The position numbers and the translations under genes are program-made. A stretch of DNA of 64,000 nucleotides from JADJDM01 sp044352985 (GTDB lineage: Bacteria > Bacteroidota > Bacteroidia > B-17B0 > Aurantibacillaceae), in assembly GCA_044352985.1 (NCBI GenBank), contig JBILCU010000001.1, positions 62,001-126,000 on the forward strand, written 5' to 3'. Of this stretch, positions 54,601-61,639 are shown piece after piece (position 1 is the stretch's first letter; each line of letters opens with the position of its first letter). The notes below the pieces were generated by a model. It had not been told where the DNA came from. It did not search any database and worked only from the letters and a program-made list of their open reading frames with translations.

Positions 54601-55432
54601 AAAAGAATCCTAATTTAGGCTTCTTAACTCCAGTTGAATCTTTTTTCTTCCAGATTGGGCCACCAATACTGAATCCTAAAAAGTTATATCCGAATTTGTC
54701 TGTTAATTGCGAAGAAATTGCTTCAACACCACCAAAGAATTTTGGCTGAGGACCACGAGTTGTTACACTAATTACACCACTTGTTGCATCTCCATATTGA
54801 GCTGGTAAACCACCTAATATTACACTCACTTGCTCTACCCCTTGCTGAGGAATGCCAGTTGTACCAATTGCTCTTTCACCATCAATGAAAATTTGAGTAT
54901 TTCCTGAACGGCCACCACGAACGTTTACAGCAGAGCCTTCATCTTGCTGATAAACACCTGCAGTGGTAGAAGCAACTGAGAAAATATTTTTTGTTGCCAT
55001 GTTTTGGTATTCTTCACGAGTAACTGTTCCTCCTGATTTGGTATCTGGATCAATTAAAGGTTCAGTGTAGGAAACAATTTGTACTTCATCCAACTGAACA
55101 CCCCCGTCATTAATCAATGAAATTGTTACGTATGCTGTTTTATCAGCTCCAACAATAACTCCGGCAATTTCTTTTTTATTGTAGCCTACATAAACCGCCT
55201 TAACGTTATATTTTCCTGGATCTAACGGCTTAATGATAACATTACCATCAAAATCGGTTGTACCGGTTGCTACCTGTGAACCGCTACTTGTTACAATTAC
55301 ATTAGCAAAAGCTAATGGTTCTTTCGTTTTATCATCAATTAAAGTTGCCTTAATGGCACCTTTGTTTTGAGCAATTGCAGTAACTCCAAACAATATAACT
55401 GCTAATAATCCTAAGTAAATTTTTCTCAACAT
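51638..55432 (-). CDS. TonB-dependent receptor with carboxypeptidase-like N-terminal domain
   Basis: The 1264-aa outer-membrane protein has a signal peptide (1-22, FGVTAIAQ), a CarboxypepD_reg-like beta-sandwich (about 25-107), a plug domain (about 130-240, with VNVRGGRSGNTQIFIDGE and GGLPAQYGDATSGVISV), and a 22-strand-type barrel ending in RVIRIGVLFDF. Unlike a SusC protein it has no SusD partner; instead the 1489-aa exported protein follows after 15 bp, then a PorV-like gene. No canonical TAnnTTTG box is seen upstream. Substrate uptake or a structural role in surface export are both possible. Confidence 0.92.
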   Translation of the reverse strand: MLRKIYLGLLAVILFGVTAIAQNKGAIKATLIDDKTKEPLAFANVIVTSSGSQVATGTTDFDGNVIIKPLDPGKYNVKAVYVGYNKKEIAGVIVGADKTAYVTISLINDGGVQLDEVQIVSYTEPLIDPDTKSGGTVTREEYQNMATKNIFSVASTTAGVYQQDEGSAVNVRGGRSGNTQIFIDGERAIGTTGIPQQGVEQVSVILGGLPAQYGDATSGVISVTTRGPQPKFFGGVEAISSQLTDKFGYNFLGFSIGGPIWKKKDSTGVKKPKLGFFLAGEIYREKDPDPSAVGNYRVKDDKYNEIREKPLIKQENGLFLPAAAFVTNDDMEIIKARQNVANNVIRLNPKLDFKVNDNLNITLGGTWDYRRFNSYSRSYALFNSENNPLTTQSTWRTFLRLQQKFGKQNAKEDEKSQSTVKNAYLSFQVGYQKYNRVTEDDTHKDKYFRYGYVGKFNNFRYDNPVLSDTTKAVDYDYNGDGIVDTTINYNTANGVNWNVAGFDTLLTFTPFDGNTAAVNYTTQFYNEFDLFPIFNTNVVQGFGGLINGGRPSSIHNLWTAAGVQYPGYVKQDQSIFRITTSFSADIKNHAVMIGFEYDQRNYSQFIVSDAFGLWNLSRQLSNRHLADLSTLNPTIDTTSTGEININYGAQFNQLTNFNKNLYEALGLSANSSQYVNIDGLDPDLLKLEMFSPDELLADGNVYISNFGYDYYGNKIKNNVVFDDFMTKSRISKFGDTIFDRSIGAFKPIYLSGYIQDKFDFKDMKFNVGIRIDRYDANQKVLADKYLFKPAYTRKEMAGQNYYNVSGLDKAQGVPDEAVVYLADGNTEVAGYRDGSNWYDVNGNLVQDPKVILDKSNGVANPALKKDDAFYAGKYTYSNNAFKDYKPQINVMPRLAFSFPISDVANFFAHYDVLTQRPSDAYNRLDPTAYYYYQQSITQGSTFNNPDLKAEKTIDYELGFTQILNERKSAALKLSAFYRELRNQIQTQRLNGAYPTAYLTYGNLDFGTVKGFSVEYDMRRTGGFSMNANYTLQFAEGSGSNADGGYNLANTNQPNLRVTLPLDFDQRHTFTTTLDYRFGKGKDYTGPKYTKKKGDEEKVIQILKNAGANMIFRLGSGTPYTRQNQAFSSVLAGVSQNPTILGSLNGSYLPWQFRADLRVDKNFELEFGKNKPEEERKTANLNVYLQVLNVFNNKNIIAVHPYTGSPSDDGFLNSAQTGQAYVNSNILPFGTGFYNGFVDQYNARLLNGDYFNRPRVIRIGVLFDF

Positions 55433-55644
55433 ACTTTATTTTTTTATATCAGTAATTCAAAAAATACACCTTACACAAGTCGTAAAAATATAACATCGTG
55501 TTAAAAATACCCAAAATAAAATTTAATAAAAACATAAAATGCTGATAATCAGTTTTTAAATTTTATTCGAAGAAAAATATTTTAACTTAATTAAACGTAA
55601 CGTTATTTTTAGTTAAACAAATTATTAAAAATGGACGATTTTTA

Positions 55645-56859
55645 TTATTCTTTTATGTTGTATTCGTTTATTTTTCTGTAAAGTGTTCTTTCGCTTATAC
55701 CCAATTCTTTAGCTGCATATTTACGTTTGCCTTTATATTTTAACAAAGCTTTTGTAATCATGTCTTTTTCTTTATCAGCAAGGGATAACGATTCTTCAAT
55801 AACAATTGGCTGATTTCCTTTTATTGGCATAGTTACACTAGTAGAAGGTTGAATACTCAACACAGAATCTTCATACATTCTATTTATTAATTGTGTATCT
55901 TCGTTTGAAAGAGGCGCCACACTAGCTTGATTAAATTGAATAATATCATGAACCACCTTTTTTAAGTCGTTCAAATCTTTTTTCATATCAAATAAAACCT
56001 TGTACAATAAATCTCTTTCCGACATTTCTGTTCCTGTTCCGCCATCTGCTTTGATTAAACTTGGCAAAACAGAACCTTGATGAACAGGCAAATATTTCAC
56101 TAATGTTTCTGAGTTGATTTCACGGTTTTTTTCAATGATTGAAATCTGCTCGGCTATATTTTTTAATTGCCTTACATTTCCGTGCCAGTAATAATTGATT
56201 AATGTTTGCTCGGCTTCAACATTTAATTTAATTACAGGCATTCTGTATTTATTAGCAAAGTCTGCAGCAAATTTTCTAAATAACAGATGAATGTCTTCTT
56301 TTCGTTCGCGAAGCGCAGGAAGCAGAATAGGAACTGTATTTAAACGATAATACAAATCTTCTCTGAATTTTCCTTTTTCAATAGCTGTTGGTAGGTTAAC
56401 ATTTGTTGCGGCTACAACACGTACATCTGTTTTTTGCACTTTGCTTGAGCCAACACGAATAAATTCTCCGCTCTCCAAAACACGCAACAAACGAGCCTGC
56501 GTAGCGAGAGGCAACTCCCCTACTTCATCCAAAAAAATGGTTCCTCCATTGGCAACTTCAAAATATCCTTTTCGGGCTTCGTGCGCTCCGGTAAAAGATC
56601 CTTTCTCGTGACCAAACAATTCACTATCGATTGTTCCTTCCGGAATTGCCCCACAGTTTACTGCAATGTATTGACCATGCTTGCGCGAGCTGAACTGATG
56701 AATGATTTGTGGGAAAACTTCTTTACCTGTTCCGCTTTCTCCGGTTATTAATACGCTCAAATCTGTTGGCGCAACCTGACGCGCAATATCAATAGCTCTA
56801 TCCAATTGAAATGAACTTCCTATTATTCCGAAACGTTGTTTTATATCTTGTAGATTCAT
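55645..56859 (-). CDS. Sigma-54-dependent transcriptional activator without receiver domain
   Basis: The 404-aa AAA+ protein starts directly with the ATPase domain: Walker A GESGTGKE (about 41-48), Walker B GGTIFLDEVGEL, arginine finger region LRERKEDIHLL. The sigma-54 contact loop reads GSFTGA instead of GAFTGA. A Fis-type HTH closes the protein (AAKELGISERTLYRKINEY, 381-400). The lack of an N-terminal sensory domain suggests control by expression level or a partner protein. It should activate RpoN encoded at 25355. Its targets cannot be named from this window. Confidence 0.93.
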   Translation of the reverse strand: MNLQDIKQRFGIIGSSFQLDRAIDIARQVAPTDLSVLITGESGTGKEVFPQIIHQFSSRKHGQYIAVNCGAIPEGTIDSELFGHEKGSFTGAHEARKGYFEVANGGTIFLDEVGELPLATQARLLRVLESGEFIRVGSSKVQKTDVRVVAATNVNLPTAIEKGKFREDLYYRLNTVPILLPALRERKEDIHLLFRKFAADFANKYRMPVIKLNVEAEQTLINYYWHGNVRQLKNIAEQISIIEKNREINSETLVKYLPVHQGSVLPSLIKADGGTGTEMSERDLLYKVLFDMKKDLNDLKKVVHDIIQFNQASVAPLSNEDTQLINRMYEDSVLSIQPSTSVTMPIKGNQPIVIEESLSLADKEKDMITKALLKYKGKRKYAAKELGISERTLYRKINEYNIKE

Positions 56860-56880
56860 TTAATTTTAGTATTTAGATTA

Positions 56881-57290
56881 AAGTATCAAGATTAAAGTGA
56901 AAATCACTTTGATGTTTCGAGTGTTTCTCTAAATGAAAAAATCATGTTTTTTAATTCAGAGAGTTCAATAATTAATTTTTCATTTATTTCAGCAGAGCCA
57001 AAATTTCTTCTTTTTGAAATCAACAAATGGGTTTCTAATTCAAAACATGAACCTAGCGAAGTTGAAATGAATTCGGCAAAATGATTTTTTGTTCTTTTGC
57101 TACATCCTTCAGCAATATTTGCAGGTATCGAACAAGCAGATCTTATTATTTGTGATTTAAGATTATAACGCTCGTCACTTGGAAAATCAGCAACGTAATC
57201 ATAACATAAATCGACAAGATCTATTGATCGTTGCCATATTTTAAGTTCTTTATAGTTATGAGCCATAAATTATCTTAAATCTTGATACTT
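56881..57290. repeat. 13-bp perfect inverted repeat bracketing the IVP-type gene
   Basis: AAGTATCAAGATT (56881-56893) and its exact complement AATCTTGATACTT (57278-57290) flank the four-helix-bundle gene 10 bp and 11 bp outside its ends. The left side also has a 14-bp tandem variant (AGTATTTAGATTAA) and a small hairpin (AAAGTGA-AAA-TCACTTT) over the stop codon. Confidence 0.7.
56904..57266 (-). CDS. Four-helix-bundle protein of the 23S rRNA IVP family
   Basis: The 120-aa all-helical protein has the family landmarks YKELKIWQRSIDLVDLCYDY (first helix), IRSACSIPANIAEGCSKRT and FAEFISTSLGSCFELETHLL. The family was named for ORFs inside intervening sequences of 23S rRNA genes and is related to the bAvd subunit of diversity-generating retroelements. 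Here it is a free-standing gene between miaB and the sigma-54 activator, bracketed by a perfect inverted repeat, with no reverse transcriptase or rRNA nearby. Its function is unknown. No promoter box is recognised, and transcription from miaB is possible (36-bp gap). Confidence 0.92.
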   Translation of the reverse strand: MAHNYKELKIWQRSIDLVDLCYDYVADFPSDERYNLKSQIIRSACSIPANIAEGCSKRTKNHFAEFISTSLGSCFELETHLLISKRRNFGSAEINEKLIIELSELKNMIFSFRETLETSK

Positions 57291-57302
57291 CCATCTTTAA
57301 TT

Positions 57303-58730
57303 TCAAGAAATTGCCCTCCCAATCAGCGTAGATGTTGTGCATTTTTCGGCTAAGACATTTACGTAATCGCCTTGTTTGTAATTACCTTTATCGAAAACAA
57401 CTGTTGTGTTTTGAGAGTTTCTGCCCGACCACTGTTCTTTTGATTTTTTTGAAGTGGATTCAATTAACACCTTGTGCACCTTGCCTACTCCTGAAGCTGT
57501 TCGCGTTGCACTATTTTGTTGCTGTTGGCTTACTATTTCTGCTAAACGACGTTTTTTTACTTCTTCAGGAACATCATCTTTAAACTTACGCTCTGCAAGA
57601 GTTTTAGGGCGCTCACTGTAGCTAAACATATATGCAAAATCAAATTTTACTTCGCGAATTAACGAGAGCGTATCTTGATGTTGTTCTTCAGTTTCGCCGC
57701 AAAATCCGGTAATAATATCAGTTGAAATGGCCGCATCGGGTAGTATTCTTCGTATTGCTGCAATCCTATCTAAATACCATTCACGTGAATAACCTCTATT
57801 CATACGTTCCAACACTTCTGAGTTTCCACTTTGCACAGGCAAATGAACATAATTACAAATATTTTCATGTTTTGCCATAATATGCAAAACATCATCTGTC
57901 ATATCTTTTGGATGAGATGTGGAGAACCGAACACGCAAATCCGGATTTACCAACGCCACTTTTTCAAGTAGTTGCGCAAAATTTACCGATGTTGCTTTTT
58001 GTTCTTCTGTTAAAATTTCTTTTTTCAGTCCACCGCCTGCCCAAATGTAGGAGTCTACATTCTGCCCAAGCAAGGTAACTTCGCGATAACCCGTTTCAAA
58101 AGCATCTTTCGCTTCTTTCACAATGCTTTCCGGATCGCGGCTACGTTCACGCCCACGGGTAAATGGAACAACACAAAAACTACACATATTATCACAACCG
58201 CGCGTAATACTTATAAATGCACTTATTCCATTGTTATCCAATCGAACAGGTGCAATATCCGCATAGGTTTCTTCTTTCGATAATAATACATTCACTGCCT
58301 TTTGTCCGGTTTCAGCTTGTGAAATTAAATTAGGTAAATCGCGATAAGCATCAGGTCCAACAACGATATCAATTAACTTTTCTTCTTCCAAAAACTGTGA
58401 TTTTAAGCGTTCAGCCATACAGCCTAACACACCAATTATTGTATTTGGATTTCCTTTTTTCACTTTTTTGTAATCCTGCAAACGCTGGCGCACACGCGAT
58501 TCTGCATTTTCACGAATGGCGCAGGTGTTTACAAAAATCACATCTGCCTCATTAAAATCCTGAGTAGTGGAAAACCCTTCCTTTGTTAAAATAGAGGCTA
58601 CAATTTCACTGTCCGAAAAATTCATCTGACAGCCATAGCTTTCCAGAAATAATTTTTTACCTCCTGAATGTTCTGTTTTTAACATCAAGGCTTCACCCTG
58701 TTTGCTTTCGTCTATTATTTTATTTTCCAC
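57303..58730 (-). CDS. miaB: tRNA-2-methylthio-N6-dimethylallyladenosine synthase MiaB
   Basis: The 475-aa radical-SAM methylthiotransferase has the N-terminal cluster cysteines in ESYGCQMNFSDSE, FVNTCAIRENAE and GVLGCMAERL. The radical-SAM motif is RGCDNMCSFC (three-Cys CxxxCxxC), and a C-terminal TRAM domain follows (about 410-475). It methylthiolates i6A37 in tRNAs. The start is a GTG at 58728-58730; the peptide ENKIIDESKQGEAL that follows is typical of Bacteroidota MiaB, so this start is preferred over the internal ATG at codon 16. Confidence 0.96.
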   Translation of the reverse strand: MENKIIDESKQGEALMLKTEHSGGKKLFLESYGCQMNFSDSEIVASILTKEGFSTTQDFNEADVIFVNTCAIRENAESRVRQRLQDYKKVKKGNPNTIIGVLGCMAERLKSQFLEEEKLIDIVVGPDAYRDLPNLISQAETGQKAVNVLLSKEETYADIAPVRLDNNGISAFISITRGCDNMCSFCVVPFTRGRERSRDPESIVKEAKDAFETGYREVTLLGQNVDSYIWAGGGLKKEILTEEQKATSVNFAQLLEKVALVNPDLRVRFSTSHPKDMTDDVLHIMAKHENICNYVHLPVQSGNSEVLERMNRGYSREWYLDRIAAIRRILPDAAISTDIITGFCGETEEQHQDTLSLIREVKFDFAYMFSYSERPKTLAERKFKDDVPEEVKKRRLAEIVSQQQQNSATRTASGVGKVHKVLIESTSKKSKEQWSGRNSQNTTVVFDKGNYKQGDYVNVLAEKCTTSTLIGRAIS

Positions 58731-58873
58731 ACTAATTTTTTAAGAAACGCGAAATTAAGAAATAAATGACAAATTGACACAATAGCTTCTGCGCTTTGTA
58801 AAAATTAACATTCCAAACTGCCAAAGCTCACATTTTAAAAAAGGAAATTTGGAAGTTATCATTTTATTTATTT

Positions 58874-58899
58874 TTCTTTGCGCAAAATTTTGCAAAGAA
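58874..58899. promoter_or_regulatory. Nested palindrome upstream of topA
   Basis: Outer arms TTCTTTGC and GCAAAGAA (58874-58881, 58892-58899) enclose a self-complementary core GCAAAATTTTGC (58882-58893). It ends 45 bp before the topA start and could be an operator or a leader hairpin. Confidence 0.35.
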
Positions 58900-58944
58900 T
58901 TTTTAAAATAGGTTTTACTAACTTAACAAAAATAAGACGGGAAA

Positions 58945-61530
58945 ATGGGTAAGAATTTAGTTATTGTGGAGTCTCCGGCAAAAGCCAAAACTATTGAAGG
59001 GTTTTTAGGAAAAGATTTTATTGTTAAATCGAGTTTTGGTCATGTACGCGACTTAGTGAAGAAAGGATATGGTGTAGATGTGGAAAATAACTTTACTCCT
59101 ACTTATGAAGTTCAGCCCGACAAAGAAAAAGTGATTGGTGAACTTAAAAAACTAGCGAAAAGTGCCGAAACGGTTTGGTTGGCTTCCGATGAAGACCGCG
59201 AAGGAGAAGCAATTTCATGGCATTTATTTGAAACCTTAAAGTTGGATCAGAAAAACACAAAACGAATTGTTTTTCATGAGATTACAAAACCAGCTATTCA
59301 AGCTGCAATTAAAAATCCACGAACCATAGACATTAATTTAGTTAATGCGCAACAAGCGCGTCGTGTTTTAGACAGATTAGTTGGCTTTGAGCTTTCGCCG
59401 ATTTTATGGAGAAAAGTTCGTCCGAGTTTATCTGCCGGCCGCGTGCAATCAGTTGCTGTACGATTAATTGTTGAGCGTGAACGTGAAATACAAAGCTTTC
59501 AATCGGGATCGGCATTTAAAGTTTCGGCTTATTTTGCAAGTGAAAAAGGAAATTTTAAAGCTGAATTAGACAAACGATTTGCAAATGAACAAGATGCTGA
59601 AGCTTTTTTAAACGATGCTAAAAATGCATCATTTACGATTTCATCTGTTGAAACAAAACCCGGAAAAAGAACACCGGCAGCGCCTTTCACCACATCAACC
59701 TTACAACAAGAAGCGGCGCGAAAATTAGGATTTTCTGTTGCGCAAACCATGAATGTTGCGCAGCGTTTGTATGAGTCAGGAAAGATTACCTACATGAGAA
59801 CGGATAGCGTGAATCTTTCGCAAACGGCATTGGACCAAGCAAGAGAAGCCATCACCGGAAACTACGGCGCAAAATATCATCATCAACGCACCTTTAAAAA
59901 TAAAAGCAAAGGCGCTCAGGAGGCTCACGAGGCCATTCGTCCAACCTACATTTCCAATCAAACAATTTCTGGCGAACGCAACGAACAACGTTTATACGAT
60001 TTAATTTGGAAAAGAACCATTGCTTCGCAAATGGCAGATGCGGAATTAGAAAAAACTACTGCAAAGGTTGAAGTTTCAGGAAGAAACGAAATTTTTGTAG
60101 CTCAGGGCGAAGTATTGAAATTTGACGGCTTTTTAAAAGTATATTTAGAAGGAACCGATGATGAAGATTCGGAAGAAAACGAAGGAATGTTGCCTTCACT
60201 TTCTCAAGGACAACGCATCAACTACAACGAGATAAATGCTACACAACGCTATTCGCAACATCCTCCGCGCTATACTGAGGCAAGTTTGGTGAAAAAGTTG
60301 GAAGAATTAGGAATCGGTCGTCCTTCAACCTATGCGCCAACCATTTCAACAGTTCAGAAAAGAAATTATGTTGAGAAAGGAGACAGAACAGGAACGCCAA
60401 GAAATTTTTCTGCACTTACATTAAAAAGTAGTAAGATAAATAAAGAACTAAAAACTGAAAATACAGGCGCAGAAAAAGCTAAATTATTCCCAACCGATAT
60501 CGGTATGGTTGTAAACGATTTTTTATTGCAATATTTCCCAACCATTATGGATTTTCACTTTACAGCAAAAGTGGAAGAGGAATTTGATGAAATTGCTGAA
60601 GGCAACCTCAACTGGACCAATATGCTGAAAGAGTTTTACCAACCTTTTCACAAAACTGTTGAAAGCACCATTGATAATAGCGAAAGAGCAAGTGGAGAAC
60701 GTAATTTAGGTATTGATCCAGCAACCGGAAAACCTGTTTTTGTTCGCATCGGACGATTTGGGCCATTGGCTCAAATTGGTGAAAGCACCGATGATGAAAA
60801 CGATAAGCCAAAATTTGCAAGTCTTCGTAAAGAACAAAGTATAGAAACCATAACGCTTGAAGAAGCACTTGATTTATTTAAACTACCATTGAATGTAGGA
60901 AGCTATAAAGAAAATGAAGTAGTGATTGGTATCGGTCGTTTCGGACCTTATGTTAAATGGGGCGAGCAATTTATTTCTATCCCAAGAGGGACAGATCCAA
61001 TGAGTGTTGATTTGGATAGAGCGATTGAAATCATTCATGAAAAAGAAGTAGCAGATGCGCCTGTTGCACATTACAACGGAAAGCCTGTTACCAAAGGCAA
61101 AGGTCGTTTTGGACCATTCATAAAATTTGATGATTTATTCATTAATGTTCCAAGAGCATACAACTTTGATGCATTGAGCCAAAAGGATATTAACGAATTG
61201 ATTGAAAAGAAACTGGATAAAGAAGCCAATCGTTTTATAGCAAGATGGGAAGATGAAAAAATCGCAATTGAAAACGGAAGATGGGGTCCATTTATCCGCT
61301 TTGGAAAAGACATGCTTAAACTGGGCAAAAAAGAAAACGGTGATAAATATGCCCCTGAAGAACTGAGTTCAATCAGTTTAGATCAGGTTAAAAAAATGAT
61401 TATCGATCAAAAGCCAAACGCTTTCGAAAAGAAAAGTGCAACTAAAAAAACTACTGCAAAAAAAGCAGTGCCTAAAAAGGCTGCAGTTAAGAAGAAAAGT
61501 GCGGCTAAGAAAAAAGCAGTTAAGAAATAA
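58945..61530 (+). CDS. topA: DNA topoisomerase I
   Basis: The 861-aa type IA topoisomerase has a Toprim domain (VIVESPAKAKTIEGFLG at 6-22; SDEDREGEAISWHL near 80) and active-site Tyr283 in GKITYMRTDS. Four C-terminal GRFGP/GRWGP repeats (about 590-800) replace zinc fingers. The protein ends in a lysine/alanine-rich, histone H1-like tail (about 828-861, repeated KKTTAKK, KKAAVKKK). It relaxes negative supercoils. A purine-rich GACGGGAAA before the ATG might act as a ribosome site, though SD use is rare in this phylum. Confidence 0.97.
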   Translation: MGKNLVIVESPAKAKTIEGFLGKDFIVKSSFGHVRDLVKKGYGVDVENNFTPTYEVQPDKEKVIGELKKLAKSAETVWLASDEDREGEAISWHLFETLKLDQKNTKRIVFHEITKPAIQAAIKNPRTIDINLVNAQQARRVLDRLVGFELSPILWRKVRPSLSAGRVQSVAVRLIVEREREIQSFQSGSAFKVSAYFASEKGNFKAELDKRFANEQDAEAFLNDAKNASFTISSVETKPGKRTPAAPFTTSTLQQEAARKLGFSVAQTMNVAQRLYESGKITYMRTDSVNLSQTALDQAREAITGNYGAKYHHQRTFKNKSKGAQEAHEAIRPTYISNQTISGERNEQRLYDLIWKRTIASQMADAELEKTTAKVEVSGRNEIFVAQGEVLKFDGFLKVYLEGTDDEDSEENEGMLPSLSQGQRINYNEINATQRYSQHPPRYTEASLVKKLEELGIGRPSTYAPTISTVQKRNYVEKGDRTGTPRNFSALTLKSSKINKELKTENTGAEKAKLFPTDIGMVVNDFLLQYFPTIMDFHFTAKVEEEFDEIAEGNLNWTNMLKEFYQPFHKTVESTIDNSERASGERNLGIDPATGKPVFVRIGRFGPLAQIGESTDDENDKPKFASLRKEQSIETITLEEALDLFKLPLNVGSYKENEVVIGIGRFGPYVKWGEQFISIPRGTDPMSVDLDRAIEIIHEKEVADAPVAHYNGKPVTKGKGRFGPFIKFDDLFINVPRAYNFDALSQKDINELIEKKLDKEANRFIARWEDEKIAIENGRWGPFIRFGKDMLKLGKKENGDKYAPEELSSISLDQVKKMIIDQKPNAFEKKSATKKTTAKKAVPKKAAVKKKSAAKKKAVKK

Positions 61531-61565
61531 TTTTACGCTTGTTTTTGTTAGTTTGATTCAAATTA

Positions 61566-61583
61566 AAAAGGATTAACCCTTTT
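61566..61583 (+). terminator. Weak terminator candidate after topA
   Basis: A 6-bp stem (AAAAGG with CCTTTT) with a 6-nt loop lies 35 bp after the topA stop, with almost no T tail beyond the stem. It is a marginal candidate. Confidence 0.3.
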
Positions 61584-61639
61584 GTAATTTGTTAATTTCA
61601 TGTTTTATTGTCTAATTTTACAATTAAATTTCCTAGGAA

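Noticed and set aside
51638..55432. TonB receptor as a SusC of a polysaccharide utilisation locus
   Set aside because: There is no SusD partner and there are no glycoside hydrolases; the neighbours are a giant exported protein and a PorV-like barrel.
56904..57266. IVP/bAvd-like gene as part of a diversity-generating retroelement
   Set aside because: No reverse transcriptase, template repeat or variable repeat is found nearby; only the four-helix-bundle gene is present.
57332..57583. 83-aa plus-strand frame
   Set aside because: It is antisense to the miaB TRAM-domain region with no independent signal.
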